Assembly: GCA_019703815.1 (NCBI GenBank)
Contig: AP023052.1
Span: 2,356,001 to 2,420,000, forward strand
Direction of reading: 5' to 3'
DNA: 64,000 bases
Source of the DNA: Thaumasiovibrio occultus
GTDB lineage: Bacteria; Pseudomonadota; Gammaproteobacteria; Enterobacterales; Vibrionaceae
In this document: positions 29,310 through 39,527 of the stretch, piece after piece
Position numbering within the stretch: position 1 is the first letter of the stretch
Layout of the letters: every line of letters begins with the position of its first letter
Made by a program: the position numbers and the translations under genes
Notes under the pieces: model-generated
Told to the model about the DNA's origin: nothing
What the model saw: the letters and a program-made list of their open reading frames with translations, nothing else
Database searches by the model: none

Positions 29310-29328
29310 CACAAAAGAGCAAAGTCAA
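29301..29328 (-). promoter_or_regulatory. dinB promoter
   Basis: TTGACT (29323-29328), 16-base spacer, TATATA (29301-29306). Predicted transcription start near 29294, about three bases before the dinB ATG, so the mRNA would be almost leaderless. Confidence 0.6.
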
Positions 29329-29519
29329 CAGAAATAGTTATCGCGATCTCGCGAATCTTGAAGCCTATATCAAGGGCTAAGTTGTGAAATAAACCAGAGC
29401 GTAGGCTAAGTCCGGATACTCGCTGCGTTTCTCGATAAATTTTGGGCTATGAGCTATGTGACTAAAACTCAGTCGCAATTACTAGATGAGATTTAAGAGA
29501 TGATACTCTGAAGGAGGTA

Positions 29520-29545
29520 ACTGGCTTGCTTGCGCGCAAGCCAGT
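29520..29545. repeat. Perfect hairpin downstream of nqrM
   Basis: ACTGGCTTGC/GCAAGCCAGT, 10-bp arms with a six-base loop, 41 bases past the nqrM stop and without a T run. It may protect the nqr mRNA 3' end. On the plus strand it is preceded by an AAGGAGGT sequence. Confidence 0.6.
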
Positions 29546-29586
29546 CGATAATAAGCAACGTTTTCCCTGTTGCAGAACGCTCACGA

Positions 29587-29808
29587 TTAGATGATACGAT
29601 CTTTTTCCCATTGCGCTTTCATGGCAGCTTTTGCTTCACGCGCTTTACGCTTATCGCAAGGCTCTGGGCAATCGCATTCCTTCTCAATGCCAACAGCGCC
29701 TAGGCCACCACAACTACCGCTAATGGTTTTCTTCTGGACGATATATCCGATTGCCATCGCAGCAATGACCATCAGAAAAACCACAAATGTTGTCAGGAAA
29801 GTTGTCAT
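29587..29808 (-). CDS. nqrM: Na+-NQR maturation factor NqrM
   Basis: 73 residues: one N-terminal transmembrane helix (FVVFLMVIAAMAIGYIV), then a Cys-rich tail (SGSCGG, ECDCPEPCDKR). NqrM is needed to assemble active NQR, probably by delivering iron for the Cys-bound Fe site in NqrD/NqrE, and its Cys residues are important for this. It starts 8 bases after the apbE stop on the same strand, in the normal Vibrio position. Confidence 0.95.
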   Translation of the reverse strand: MTTFLTTFVVFLMVIAAMAIGYIVQKKTISGSCGGLGAVGIEKECDCPEPCDKRKAREAKAAMKAQWEKDRII

Positions 29809-29816
29809 TATTTACC

Positions 29817-30827
29817 TCATTGCTTCACAAAGGGTTCGAAGCCTTCTGACATATAGGTCAAGAAGCCATCATCTGTTTTTTGGATAAGATACACATTTAG
29901 ACCGTACTCTTCAGCGATTTCTTTCGCTTTTTCAGGCCCTGCTACCGTTAAGCCTGTCGCGAGTGCATCCGCTGTCATGCACGATGATGCAACGACAGTA
30001 ACAGAGACTAAACGGTGTGAGATCGGCGCGCCCGTCGCCGGATCGATAGTATGAGAATAACGCACACCATCTTGCTCAAAATAGTTACGATAGTCACCCG
30101 AGGTTGCGATAGCATTATCCCCGACCATCACCACTTCTTGAATACTGCGCTCTGCGTTAACTGGCTTTTCAATAGCGATACGCCAAGGATTCCCTTCAGG
30201 GTTCACACCTTTCAAGCGCAGTTCACCACCGACTTCCACTAGGTAGTTTTCAATACCGAGTTCGCCTAAGTAATCCGCCACCACATCCACGCCGTAGCCT
30301 TTCGCAATAGATGAAAGATCAACGTACAATTCTGGGATCGATTTATACAGCGACGTGCCTTCCACGCGCAGTTTGTCGATACCAGTAATAGCACGACGAG
30401 CAGCAATGTCATCTGCCGATGGCGTATGCTCTGGGCGATCTTCTGGGCCAAAGCCCCAAAGATTCACGAGAGGCCCAACGGTGACATCAAGCGCACCGTC
30501 GGTCAGCTGATTCAGTCGAATGGCTTCACTGATCACTTTCGCTGTCGCCGCAGAGACTTCAAACGCATCACTGCCTTGGTGGGCATTGAAGCGACTCAAC
30601 TCGGATTGCGGACGATAGGTCGACATTTGATCGTTCACCAACTCCAAACGGGTATCAATCTCGGCTTGTATCGCCGCTTGGTCTGGTAGGCCTGCTTGCG
30701 GCAAATATTTCACCACGTAGTAGGTTCCCATGGTGTCGCCATTGAACTGAACCAGTTCAGTTTTCTTGTCACACCCAGCGAGTAGCATTAAACCCACGAA
30801 TGCGAATAAGACTTTGATAAATCGCAC
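29817..30827 (-). CDS. apbE: FAD:protein FMN transferase ApbE
   Basis: A 336-residue periplasmic lipoprotein (MRFIKVLFAFVGLMLLAGC, acylated Cys19). It attaches FMN through a phosphoester bond to Thr of NqrB and NqrC. Conserved segments include GDTMGTYY, LSSIAKGYGVD, VEVGGELRLKG and the metal-binding TIDPATG. It sits between nqrF and nqrM on the same strand, which fits its role in NQR maturation. A terminator lies between nqrF and apbE. Confidence 0.97.
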   Translation of the reverse strand: MRFIKVLFAFVGLMLLAGCDKKTELVQFNGDTMGTYYVVKYLPQAGLPDQAAIQAEIDTRLELVNDQMSTYRPQSELSRFNAHQGSDAFEVSAATAKVISEAIRLNQLTDGALDVTVGPLVNLWGFGPEDRPEHTPSADDIAARRAITGIDKLRVEGTSLYKSIPELYVDLSSIAKGYGVDVVADYLGELGIENYLVEVGGELRLKGVNPEGNPWRIAIEKPVNAERSIQEVVMVGDNAIATSGDYRNYFEQDGVRYSHTIDPATGAPISHRLVSVTVVASSCMTADALATGLTVAGPEKAKEIAEEYGLNVYLIQKTDDGFLTYMSEGFEPFVKQ

Positions 30828-30851
30828 TGAATTTTCCTCACTATTAATGGC

Positions 30852-30880
30852 AAAAAGGCTGACCGCAGTCGCGGTCAGCC
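30852..30880 (-). terminator. Terminator between nqrF and apbE
   Basis: GGCTGACCGC/GCGGTCAGCC, loop of four, then five T on the minus strand. It would cut apbE-nqrM expression below nqrA-F unless read-through occurs. Confidence 0.85.
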
Positions 30881-30906
30881 AATTTATTACTCAACGATGT
30901 GTGAGA

Positions 30907-32130
30907 TTAACCGCCGAAGTCATCCAACAGGATGTTTTCGTCTTCTACACCAAGATCTTTCAGCATGCCGATAACAGCAGCGTTCATCATTGGTGGACCA
31001 CACATGTAGTATTCACAGTCTTCAGGCGCTTCGTGATCTTTCAAGTAGTTCTCGTAGATCACGTTGTGGATGAAGCCAGTGTAACCATCCCAGTTATCTT
31101 CTGGTAGTGGATCAGACAAAGCAACATGCCATACGAAGTTTTCGTTATCCGCCGCTAGCTTATCGAAATCTTCAATGTAGAACATTTCGCGCTTAGAACG
31201 GGCACCGTACCAGTAAGACATCTTACGCTTAGACTTCAAACGAAGTAGCTGGTCGAAGATATGTGAACGCATAGGCGCCATACCTGCACCACCACCGATG
31301 AAGACCATTTCGTTGTCAGTTTCTTTCGCGAAGAACTCACCAAATGGACCAGAGATAGTACACTTATCACCTGGCTTCAGAGACCAAATGTAAGATGACA
31401 TCACACCTGGTGGCACGTCTGGGTTGTTTGGTGGCGGAGTTGCAATACGTACGTTTAGCTTGATCAAGCCTTTCTCTTCTGGGTATGACGCCATTGAGTA
31501 TGCACGGATTGACGGCTCTTTCACGATAGACTCGTAACGGAACAGGTTGAACTTGTCCCAATCACCACGGTATTCCTCAGGAATATCGAAATCTGCGTAC
31601 TTAATGTGGTGTGGTTCAGCTTCAATCTGAATGTAACCACCCGCACGGAACGGTACTTCTTCGCCCTCTGGGATCTGAAGCACAAGCTCTTTAATGAAGG
31701 TCGCTTCGTTGTCGTTAGAAAGAACAGTACATTCCCACTTCTTAACACCGAAGATCTCTTCAGGCAGTTCGATCTCCATGTCGGTTTTCATTGCAACCTG
31801 ACATGCTAGACGCTCACCTTCACGAGCCTCACCTTTAGAGATGTGATCAAGCTCAGTTGGCAGAATGTCACCGCCACCGGCTTTTACTTTTACGCGACAC
31901 TGGCCACAAGAACCACCGCCACCACAAGCAGATGAGACGAATACGCCCGCACCGGCTAGCGCACTTAGCAGTTTGCCGCCCGGTTGAGTGGTGATTGCCA
32001 GTGTTGGATCACCGTTTACTGAGATAGTAATGTCACCTGATGGTACTAGCTTAGATTTAGCGAATAGGATCACCAAAACCAATGCCAGGATAATCAGTGT
32101 GAACATCACGACGCCAAGAATAATATCCAT
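30907..32130 (-). CDS. nqrF: Na+-NQR subunit F
   Basis: 407 residues. The NADH-oxidising entry subunit of the pump. One N-terminal transmembrane helix (5-23), a 2Fe-2S ferredoxin domain with Cys69, Cys75, Cys78 and Cys109 ([12 protein letters not shown] and LACQ), then an FAD domain (RAYSMAS) and NADH domain ([20 protein letters not shown]). Last of the six nqr subunit genes and followed by a terminator. Confidence 0.98.
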   Translation of the reverse strand: MDIILGVVMFTLIILALVLVILFAKSKLVPSGDITISVNGDPTLAITTQPGGKLLSALAGAGVFVSSACGGGGSCGQCRVKVKAGGGDILPTELDHISKGEAREGERLACQVAMKTDMEIELPEEIFGVKKWECTVLSNDNEATFIKELVLQIPEGEEVPFRAGGYIQIEAEPHHIKYADFDIPEEYRGDWDKFNLFRYESIVKEPSIRAYSMASYPEEKGLIKLNVRIATPPPNNPDVPPGVMSSYIWSLKPGDKCTISGPFGEFFAKETDNEMVFIGGGAGMAPMRSHIFDQLLRLKSKRKMSYWYGARSKREMFYIEDFDKLAADNENFVWHVALSDPLPEDNWDGYTGFIHNVIYENYLKDHEAPEDCEYYMCGPPMMNAAVIGMLKDLGVEDENILLDDFGG

Positions 32131-32151
32131 TGACCTTTCCTTTTATCCTGA

Positions 32152-32748
32152 TTACAGCTGTACGCCAGAGAATGACATAAAGCCCAATGCCATCAGGCCA
32201 ACTGTGATAAATGTAATACCTAGACCACGTAGGCCAGGAGGTACATCTGAGTACTTCATCTTTTCACGCAGACCAGCCAACGCAACGATTGCTAGCGTCC
32301 AGCCGATACCAGAACCAACACCGTAAACTACAGATTCTGTGAAGTTGTAGTCACGCTGTACCATGAAAGATACGCCACCGAAGATCGCACAGTTAACTGT
32401 GATCAACGGTAGGAAAATACCCAGTGCGTTGTATAGCGGCGGGAAGAAGCGGTCCAGAATCATCTCTAGGATCTGTACCAGTGCCGCAATAACACCAATG
32501 AAAGTGATGAAGTTAAGGAAACTTAGATCAACACCTTCAGCCAGTGCGCCTTCACGCAAAACCAAGTTGTAAATCAAATTGTTCATCGGTACCGCGATAC
32601 CTAGAACAACGGTAACCGCAACACCAAGACCGAAAGAAGTTTTCACTTTTTTCGATACAGCCAAAAATGTACACATCCCCAAGAAGAAGGAGAGCGCCAG
32701 GTTCTCGATAAAAATCGAGCGAACCAACAAACTAATGTAATGTTCCAT
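32152..32748 (-). CDS. nqrE: Na+-NQR subunit E
   Basis: A 198-residue membrane subunit with six transmembrane helices, homologous to NqrD in inverted topology. It forms part of the membrane core; Cys residues in the half-helices (FFLGMCTF and VNCAIFGG) help bind the iron centre between NqrD and NqrE. It starts 7 bases after nqrD. Confidence 0.97.
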   Translation of the reverse strand: MEHYISLLVRSIFIENLALSFFLGMCTFLAVSKKVKTSFGLGVAVTVVLGIAVPMNNLIYNLVLREGALAEGVDLSFLNFITFIGVIAALVQILEMILDRFFPPLYNALGIFLPLITVNCAIFGGVSFMVQRDYNFTESVVYGVGSGIGWTLAIVALAGLREKMKYSDVPPGLRGLGITFITVGLMALGFMSFSGVQL

Positions 32749-32755
32749 TAGAAAA

Positions 32756-33388
32756 TTACTCCTTCGCTTCTACTTGTTCTGGACGAATGATACGGATGAT
32801 CCAAATCATAAAGCCAATCAGGAAGAACGCAGATGGTGCTAGCAGCATCATACCGTTTGGTTGATACCAGCCACCGTCAGCGATCGTTGGCAATACTTGT
32901 AGACCGAATAGCTTACCTGAGCCAAGAAGCTCACGGAAAAAGCCAACCGTGATCAGAACAAAGCCGTAACCAAGACCGTTACCAATACCATCCATAAAGG
33001 CAGGTAGTGGCTCAGACTTCATTGCATAAGCTTCAGCACGACCCATAACGATACAGTTAGTAATGATCAAACCAACAAATACCGATAGCTGCTTAGAGAT
33101 ATCGTAAAGGAAAGCTTTTAGAACCTGGTCTACCAGAATTACCAGCGATGCAATGATCGCCATCTGACAGATGATACGTACGCTGTTCGGAATGTGGTTA
33201 CGGATCAGTGAAACGAACATGTTAGAAAAAGCAGTAACAAACATTACCGCGATTGTCATAACGAAAGCTGTCTCTAGCTTCGTCGTCACCGCTAGCGCAG
33301 AACATACACCGAGAATTTGCAACGCAATTGGGTTGTTATCAATAAACGGTCCAAAAAGAACTTTCTTCATTTCTTTAGTATCAGCCAT
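32756..33388 (-). CDS. nqrD: Na+-NQR subunit D
   Basis: A 210-residue membrane subunit paired with NqrE. The Cys-containing half-helices (LGVCSALA and [11 protein letters not shown]) are conserved and contribute to the inter-subunit iron site. Its ATG overlaps the nqrC stop by one base, so translation is coupled. Confidence 0.97.
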   Translation of the reverse strand: MADTKEMKKVLFGPFIDNNPIALQILGVCSALAVTTKLETAFVMTIAVMFVTAFSNMFVSLIRNHIPNSVRIICQMAIIASLVILVDQVLKAFLYDISKQLSVFVGLIITNCIVMGRAEAYAMKSEPLPAFMDGIGNGLGYGFVLITVGFFRELLGSGKLFGLQVLPTIADGGWYQPNGMMLLAPSAFFLIGFMIWIIRIIRPEQVEAKE

Positions 33389-34167
33389 TAGTTCAGCTCT
33401 CCTTCACGTACTTTCGCTAGGAATGGGCCAAAGCCGTTTTCGCCAAGCCAGAAATCGAAGGTATATTGAACGCCGTTTGCAGTCAGAGTCGCACCAGACA
33501 GGCCGTCAACACCGTGGATATCGCCTTCAGGTGCACCACCTTTCACGATACGGATTGCTGGTTTGCCGTTGTCATCAAACAACTCTTTGCCTTTAAACTG
33601 TGCACGCCAAGCGGGGTTCTCGATTTCACCACCCAATCCCGGAGTCTCACCTTGTTGGTAGTAAGTGATACCGCCTAGGGTGTTACCGTCCATTTCCACA
33701 GCAACGAACGCGTACATCATCGACCATAGACCGTTACCATGCATAGGTAGGATCATCATGGTAGGTTTGCCGTCTGTCATCACGTAGTAGATCTTCGCGA
33801 TGTCCGCACGACGGCCAATCGCCGCAACGTCTTGATCTGCTGCTAGAGCAGTAGATTCTGCAGGATCTTTCGCTGCAAGGCGTTGGTCGTATGCTGCTGC
33901 AGTCGCTGCATCAGCTTCAACTTCATCACCAGTTGCTAGATCGATCAGCACAGGTTGAATGCGCGCGTTGAACGTTTCAGAAACATTGGTACCTGGCTCT
34001 AACAGGTTTGCAACTGAAAGAATGTTACGCTGTACGTCTTCTACCGCATTCTTTTGCTGGAAAGGACGTAGGGCTACTGCTGCACCCGATACCACAACTG
34101 AGCACACTAGGCTCAATGCGATAACGACAAACAGCGTTTTCTTCATGCTATCGTTATTACTTGCCAT
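33388..34167 (-). CDS. nqrC: Na+-NQR subunit C
   Basis: 259 residues. One N-terminal transmembrane helix (about 11-33) and a periplasmic FMN domain. The covalent FMN site is Thr227 in GLSGATLT, the ApbE target motif. It overlaps nqrB by 11 bases and nqrD by one base. FMN in NqrC receives electrons from the iron site and passes them to NqrB. Confidence 0.98.
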   Translation of the reverse strand: MASNNDSMKKTLFVVIALSLVCSVVVSGAAVALRPFQQKNAVEDVQRNILSVANLLEPGTNVSETFNARIQPVLIDLATGDEVEADAATAAAYDQRLAAKDPAESTALAADQDVAAIGRRADIAKIYYVMTDGKPTMMILPMHGNGLWSMMYAFVAVEMDGNTLGGITYYQQGETPGLGGEIENPAWRAQFKGKELFDDNGKPAIRIVKGGAPEGDIHGVDGLSGATLTANGVQYTFDFWLGENGFGPFLAKVREGELN

Positions 34168-35407
34168 AGCGAGCTAGTCTCCGTTTGATGTTGCCTTGAA
34201 CTACTAGGTAGTCAAAAATTGGAGCAAACAAGTTAGCAAATAGAATTGCCAACATCATACCTTCTGGATAAGCCGGGTTAGCAACACGGATCATCACACA
34301 CATTGCACCGATCAGCGCACCGTATGCCCACTTACCTTTATTAGTGAAAGAGGCAGAAACTGGATCTGTCGCCATGAACATCATACCGAACGCAAAACCA
34401 CCTAGAACTAGGTGCCAATGCCAAGGCATGCTCATCATAGGGTTTGAATCAGCAGAACCTAGGATGTTGAATAGCGTCGCGGTAAATGCCATACCTAGCA
34501 GGGTACCGATAATGATGCGCCATGATGCAATGCCCATGTACACGATCAATGCACCGCCAAGGATGATAGCTAGCGTCGAAACTTCACCGATAGAGCCAGG
34601 GATACGACCGATAAACGCGTCCATCCAAGTGATTGCTTCACCCGTTACGTTGTGAACTACTGCACCTTGACCGCCGTTGTACCATTGGCTTAATGCGGTT
34701 GCACCAGAGAAGCCATCGGCTGCTGTCCACACTAGATCACCTGAGATCTGCGCAGGGTATGCGAAGAACAGGAACGCACGACCTGCAAGAGCTGGGTTCA
34801 AGAAGTTACGGCCAGTACCACCAAAGATTTCTTTAGCAACTACTACACCGAAAGTAATACCCAATGCCGCTTGCCATAGAGGTAGCGTTGGCGGAACGAT
34901 CAATGCGAAAAGGATAGAAGTAACAAAGAAACCTTCGTTAACTTCGTGCTTACGCACCATACAGAACAACACTTCCCAGAAGCCACCAACCGCGAATACT
35001 ACTGCGTAAATTGGCAAGAAGTAGGTTGCACCCAAGACCATCTTGGTGCCCCAACCTGCTTCGGTCAAGCTGCCACAAACTGATTCAGTCAACCAGTAGT
35101 GCCAGTTGCCTGCAATCGTTGCTGCTAGATCGATTTGACCTTGGCCTGCAAGGTGAAGCATTGCAGTGATCGCTTGATCACCACTGTTATACATACCCCA
35201 GAACATCGCTGGGAAAACCGCAAACCACACCATGATCATGATGCGTTTCAGGTCAACACTGTCACGCACGTGCGCTTTAGCTTTGGTTACGGTACCTGGT
35301 GTGTACATCAGGGTCGCAAACGCTTCATACAGCGCAAACCAACGCTCGTGTTTACCACCTGGCTCAAAGTGGTGCTCGATTTTCTCGAGGAAATTCTTCA
35401 AGCTCAT
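34157..35407 (-). CDS. nqrB: Na+-NQR subunit B
   Basis: A 416-residue membrane subunit that forms the Na+ channel and binds riboflavin and covalent FMN. The FMN-binding Thr237 lies in [10 protein letters not shown], the second ApbE target in this operon. About ten transmembrane helices are visible, with the family segment [15 protein letters not shown]. Starts two bases after the nqrA stop; GAGC... spacing indicates coupled translation. Confidence 0.98.
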   Translation of the reverse strand: MSLKNFLEKIEHHFEPGGKHERWFALYEAFATLMYTPGTVTKAKAHVRDSVDLKRIMIMVWFAVFPAMFWGMYNSGDQAITAMLHLAGQGQIDLAATIAGNWHYWLTESVCGSLTEAGWGTKMVLGATYFLPIYAVVFAVGGFWEVLFCMVRKHEVNEGFFVTSILFALIVPPTLPLWQAALGITFGVVVAKEIFGGTGRNFLNPALAGRAFLFFAYPAQISGDLVWTAADGFSGATALSQWYNGGQGAVVHNVTGEAITWMDAFIGRIPGSIGEVSTLAIILGGALIVYMGIASWRIIIGTLLGMAFTATLFNILGSADSNPMMSMPWHWHLVLGGFAFGMMFMATDPVSASFTNKGKWAYGALIGAMCVMIRVANPAYPEGMMLAILFANLFAPIFDYLVVQGNIKRRLARYGK

Positions 35408-35409
35408 GA

Positions 35410-36750
35410 TTACCCTTCCTTCTCAATTGTGTCCAGACACTGACGCAGCATAGGACCAAAATCGTATTTACCTGGGCAAACAAAAGTACAAAGTGCCAGA
35501 TCTTCTTCATCTAGCTCCAACGCACCCAGTTGCTGTGCACTGTCGTTATCACCGGCACACAGGTCACGCAACAACAAGGTTGGTTCGATGTCCAGCGGCA
35601 TCACCTTCTCATAGTTACCGATTGGCACCATGGCACGATCACTACCGTTAGTGGTGGTGGTCATATTAAACAGTTGGCCTGGGAAGAAGTGGCTCAAGAA
35701 TGAGCGAGTCACAGAGAACTTGTTCTTACCTGGAACCATCCAGCCAAGAAGCTCTTTCTCACGACCTTCACGCAACACAGAAACTTGCAAAGTGTAACGA
35801 CCGATATAGTCATGCGCTTCGTCAGCACGTACGCCGTTCAATACAGAACCTGCGATGATACGTACTTCACCAGGCATCAACTCTTTATCAGTCACTTCGC
35901 TGATGCACGCACCGCGTTGAGTTTTGATAAGACGAGGATTGTTTACCACTGGACCAGCCAGAGAAACAACACGCTCTGAGTAAATTTCACCCGTTAGGAA
36001 GAAGTAACCATAAGCAATCACATCTTGGTAATTGATGTGCCAAGCTTGAGTCTCAACGCTTACTGGGTAAAGGAAGTGCATGTGAGTACCCACTAGACCC
36101 GCTGGGTGCGGACCGTTGAATACATGCTCTTCGATATTGGCTTGATTAGCACGAGGCAGGCTGCTACCCGCTTTACATACGAACACTTTGCCGTTGGTTA
36201 GACGAGATAGTACCGTCAAACCTGCAACAAACGCTTCAGTATGTTGGCTGATCACAACTTCTGGATTCGCCGCTAGAGGATTGGTATCAATCGCTGTAAC
36301 AAAAATCGCATCGGTTGTAGCATCCACTGCTGGTACTTTTGAGAACGGGCGCGTTCTTAGCGCAGTCCACTCACCAGACTCAACCAATTGGTTCACGATA
36401 ACGTCACGCTCTAGAGATGCCAGAGCATCATTTGCGTGAGCGGCGAAAGTAACTTGATCGTCACCTTCAACATCGATCACAACCGATTGCAGGATACGTT
36501 TCTCACCACGGTTAATTTCAGTCACTTTACCAGCGGCTGGTGCAGTGAATTTAACGCCAGCATTCTTCTTATCTTCAAAAAGAATCTGACCTTTTTTCAC
36601 TGAATCACCGACGCGAACATGCATTGTTGGACGCATGCCGACGTACTCTTCACCAAGCAAAGCGACGCGCTTGATGGTTGGACCATCATTAATCACCTGA
36701 GTTGGCGCACCCGAAATGGGGACGTCCAAGCCCTTTTTAATTGTAATCAT
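35410..36750 (-). CDS. nqrA: Na+-NQR subunit A
   Basis: 446 residues, no transmembrane helix; a cytoplasmic peripheral subunit next to the quinone site. It begins MITIKKGLD and closely follows the Vibrio NqrA sequence ([34 protein letters not shown]). First gene of nqrABCDEF. The frame extends to 36762 but ATG 36750 is the family start. About 750 bases without a gene precede it. Confidence 0.98.
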   Translation of the reverse strand: MITIKKGLDVPISGAPTQVINDGPTIKRVALLGEEYVGMRPTMHVRVGDSVKKGQILFEDKKNAGVKFTAPAAGKVTEINRGEKRILQSVVIDVEGDDQVTFAAHANDALASLERDVIVNQLVESGEWTALRTRPFSKVPAVDATTDAIFVTAIDTNPLAANPEVVISQHTEAFVAGLTVLSRLTNGKVFVCKAGSSLPRANQANIEEHVFNGPHPAGLVGTHMHFLYPVSVETQAWHINYQDVIAYGYFFLTGEIYSERVVSLAGPVVNNPRLIKTQRGACISEVTDKELMPGEVRIIAGSVLNGVRADEAHDYIGRYTLQVSVLREGREKELLGWMVPGKNKFSVTRSFLSHFFPGQLFNMTTTTNGSDRAMVPIGNYEKVMPLDIEPTLLLRDLCAGDNDSAQQLGALELDEEDLALCTFVCPGKYDFGPMLRQCLDTIEKEG

Positions 36751-37502
36751 ACGCACTTGCACTACATTTTATGGACAAAAGGAAAACTGTGTCTTAAAGG
36801 CACGACATGACGACCACGCCACTGTAGTTATCCATTATCGGCTGGTCGTACCTCTTTATTCTCTCGCCAACACAAATTAGTTGCCGAGAAAAAAATTTGC
36901 GCGATGATAACATTAATCGTCGCGATTTTGCTATGACCGAGCGCGCTATTCGCTGCCAAAATCAACAAACCAACGTGTTACATAGCAAATAAACACCACT
37001 TCCTTGAGCTAGCGCACGTTTACAGCAAAAATAGTCATTTTTAACTGTTGCGTTTCATTACCGCAGCATCTTTGCTGCATTAATTCCACATCAATTTAGG
37101 CTCGGATGTTAGTCAAATTCTGTCTAAATAAATTTAATTTCAATTACTTAGAGCAGGGGTCGTATTTTCTGCTCGCTTCCTGAATGCGGGCTTAACAACA
37201 CTAACCACTGGTGATAAAGCGCTCAATTAAGAGGCTCTCGTGTGATGGTGTCTAGCGGCCCGTTACTATACCGCGCAATGCTATGTGAATGGAGTGAACT
37301 TAGTTATCTTTTTTGTAACCGACTTTATGCTTATCCATATAGCGCTGCGCTAACTCATGCAATACCACGTGACTCATATCGTTTTGCTATCTTTGCACCA
37401 AGGAAAGGGGGGCGGCTACGGCGACATCAAAGCTCGCATGGTACGTTCAGATACCGCAAACGCGGCACCAACGATGCCCCGCAGCGCACGATGCCTAAAA
37501 AC
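36751..37502 (-). promoter_or_regulatory. Upstream region of the nqr operon
   Basis: 752 bases with no supported gene; the 99-codon plus-strand frame at 37242-37541 runs into bolA antisense and does not look like a protein. A 25-base imperfect palindrome (CGCGATGAT at 36900 and ATCGTCGCG at 36916) about 150 bases before nqrA could be an operator. No bolA terminator was identified. Confidence 0.45.
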
Positions 37503-37823
37503 TTAACCAGACAGCTTAGCGCCACCGCGACACGAAGGTGACGATGGTACGCCGTCAAACAGGTTTTGCCACTCTTCGACGGTATAAGTGTGGATCGCCA
37601 ACGCATGCACATTGTTACTCAACTCGTCCGCCAATACCGTATTGATGGCTCGATGGCGTGGCAGAAGGCGCTGTCCTTGGAACTGATCACACACCACCAC
37701 CACTTTGAAGTGACTTTCCGAGCCCGCTGGCACATTGTGCATGTAGCTCTCATTCACTACTTCCAAATGATAAGGCGCGAAAGCATCCTCTAATTTTTGC
37801 TCAATCGTCTCTTTGACTAACAT
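37503..37823 (-). CDS. bolA: BolA family protein
   Basis: 106 residues. The BolA fold is recognised from [34 protein letters not shown] and HALAIHTYT; the conserved His residues that can bind iron-sulfur clusters with monothiol glutaredoxins are present. BolA is linked to cell shape and iron handling. GGTGGA precedes the ATG. It lies between the nqr operon and rlmG. The C-terminal SPSCRGG tail is usual in gammaproteobacterial BolA. Confidence 0.93.
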   Translation of the reverse strand: MLVKETIEQKLEDAFAPYHLEVVNESYMHNVPAGSESHFKVVVVCDQFQGQRLLPRHRAINTVLADELSNNVHALAIHTYTVEEWQNLFDGVPSSPSCRGGAKLSG

Positions 37824-38381
37824 ATTTCCACCACACTCTACTTAACAACTGACTTTGGCATCGCTATGGTCTGCGACAACCTAGCCTGCTTTCTACTTTG
37901 TCGTTTTACTTTATCGTTTTGACTTTTCGTTTCTGGCGTTTCTTTTTGGTTCTTTCTTCTTGTTTTGTCTGTCTTTTGACTTATACATTCTTGTTGTTAC
38001 GTTTTTAACTTTTACTGCTGCTTTCTGTATGGCTGAGCAACGTTGACGGGGTTTCAGAGAATACTGGCGTTAAAAGGACGTCTCGCCAACCAACGCGCAA
38101 AGCGTGATCTTCTTTTACTTGCCACAACGTTAGTTAAGCTCTTTTTTTACTATCTTGTCGATGTTTTTGCGTGTCTTGGTCACACTTTTCAATCATTTAA
38201 CGTATACCTCTGTGGGCACTTCAGCCCGCCAAAGAGGGAACTAACTGCATCTCACGTTGACTAACGCTATAATCACGCATCTAGCGTCACAGAGCACCAA
38301 GCCTTGATACTAGAAACAACCGCTTTGCATACCATCTGCAATACTATTTCGAGTCCTAAAAATAGCGCAAAGATACTATTA
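37824..38381. other. Intergenic region with a pyrimidine-rich tract
   Basis: 558 bases between divergent bolA and rlmG. Bases 37890-38030 are strongly T/C rich on the plus strand (purine rich on the minus strand, i.e. in the bolA leader). A 25-codon Lys/Arg-rich frame lies inside (37911-37988, minus). The 73-codon plus frame at 38043 starts with TTG and is not convincing. Confidence 0.5.
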
Positions 38382-39527
38382 ATGAAACCGAATCTCTCTC
38401 TCCACGCGCGAGAACTGCAGCTTAACCGCTACCCCATTCGCAATAACGAGACACTACAAGCCTGGGATGCGGGTGACGAGTATCTGATCAACGAAGTTCA
38501 CAGCACAATTGCGTTAGATCCCCACCGATCGGTTCTGATCTTAAACGACAGTTTTGGTGCACTCAGCTGCTGGTTTAGCACTTTGGCGCCAGTCGTCAGC
38601 GTGAGTGACTCCTTTGTCGCACAGCAAGCTTGCGCGGCTAATTTAACGGCGAATCAGCTGCCTGAAATCACCCAGTTAACGTCACTCGACGCGTTACCCA
38701 CGCAGCCTCAACTAGTGTTAATGAAGCTACCCAAAAATCAGCGTTTGTTGGAACACCAACTGTGCCAACTTTCACAAGTTTTAGCGGCAGATACCCCCGT
38801 TATTGCGGCAGATAAAGCAAAAGAAATACACACTTCGACCTTAAAAACGATCGAAACCTTGCTCGGTGACACGCGTACCTCGCTCGCAGTGAAGAAAGCG
38901 CGCTTAGTGTTTTGTTCTCCTCTTGGCGAATCTCGCCCTACCCCCGAGCCTAAATCTTGGGCGGTTCCTGAGTATCAATTATCCTTAACCAACTTAGCGA
39001 ACGTATTCTCCGGCGAAAAACTGGATATCGGTGCGCGTTTTTTCCTCGAGCATTTGCCAAAAAACCAAGACAACAGCACCATGATAGATCTGGGCTGTGG
39101 TAACGGGGTGATTGGCGTGCAATTAGCACGACAAAATCCAAGCGCCAATATCCTATGCGTTGATGAAAGCCATATGGCCGCGGCATCGGCACGCTTAAAT
39201 GCCGATGCGAATGTCGCTGAACCGAGTCGTGTTGCAACCATGGTGAACGATGCTCTAACGGGCATTGACAGCAATAGCGCTGACTGGGTGCTCTGCAATC
39301 CGCCGTTTCACCAACAAAATGCCATCACGGATCACATCGCGTGGCAAATGTTCCGTGATGCATTGCGCGTACTGAAAATGGGAGGCAAACTTCGCATTAT
39401 CGGTAACCGGCATTTAGGGTATCATGTGAAACTCAAACGGCTGTTCGGTAACGTAAATACGGTCGCAACTAACAACAAATTCGTAATTCTAGAAGCCCAA
39501 AAAAGAACAACAAGGACGACATCATGA
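38382..39527 (+). CDS. rlmG: 23S rRNA (guanine-N2)-methyltransferase RlmG
   Basis: 381 residues, SAM-dependent, methylating G1835 of 23S rRNA. There is a degenerate N-terminal methyltransferase-like domain (LILNDSFGALSC), then a catalytic C-terminal domain with LDIGARFFLEHLP, the SAM loop IDLGCGNGVIG and the active-site NPPF (LCNPPFHQQ). Long matches to E. coli RlmG separate it from the related RsmC. The frame starts at 38304 (TTG); ATG 38382 fits the family better. The stop overlaps the next ATG (ATGA). Confidence 0.92.
   Translation: MKPNLSLHARELQLNRYPIRNNETLQAWDAGDEYLINEVHSTIALDPHRSVLILNDSFGALSCWFSTLAPVVSVSDSFVAQQACAANLTANQLPEITQLTSLDALPTQPQLVLMKLPKNQRLLEHQLCQLSQVLAADTPVIAADKAKEIHTSTLKTIETLLGDTRTSLAVKKARLVFCSPLGESRPTPEPKSWAVPEYQLSLTNLANVFSGEKLDIGARFFLEHLPKNQDNSTMIDLGCGNGVIGVQLARQNPSANILCVDESHMAAASARLNADANVAEPSRVATMVNDALTGIDSNSADWVLCNPPFHQQNAITDHIAWQMFRDALRVLKMGGKLRIIGNRHLGYHVKLKRLFGNVNTVATNNKFVILEAQKRTTRTTS

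Noticed and set aside
37242-37541. 99-codon plus-strand frame upstream of nqr
   Set aside because: Its 3' part is antisense to bolA, the protein is unlike any family, and no ribosome binding site is clear.
38043-38264. 73-codon frame before rlmG
   Set aside because: TTG start without a good ribosome binding site, in a region of skewed composition.
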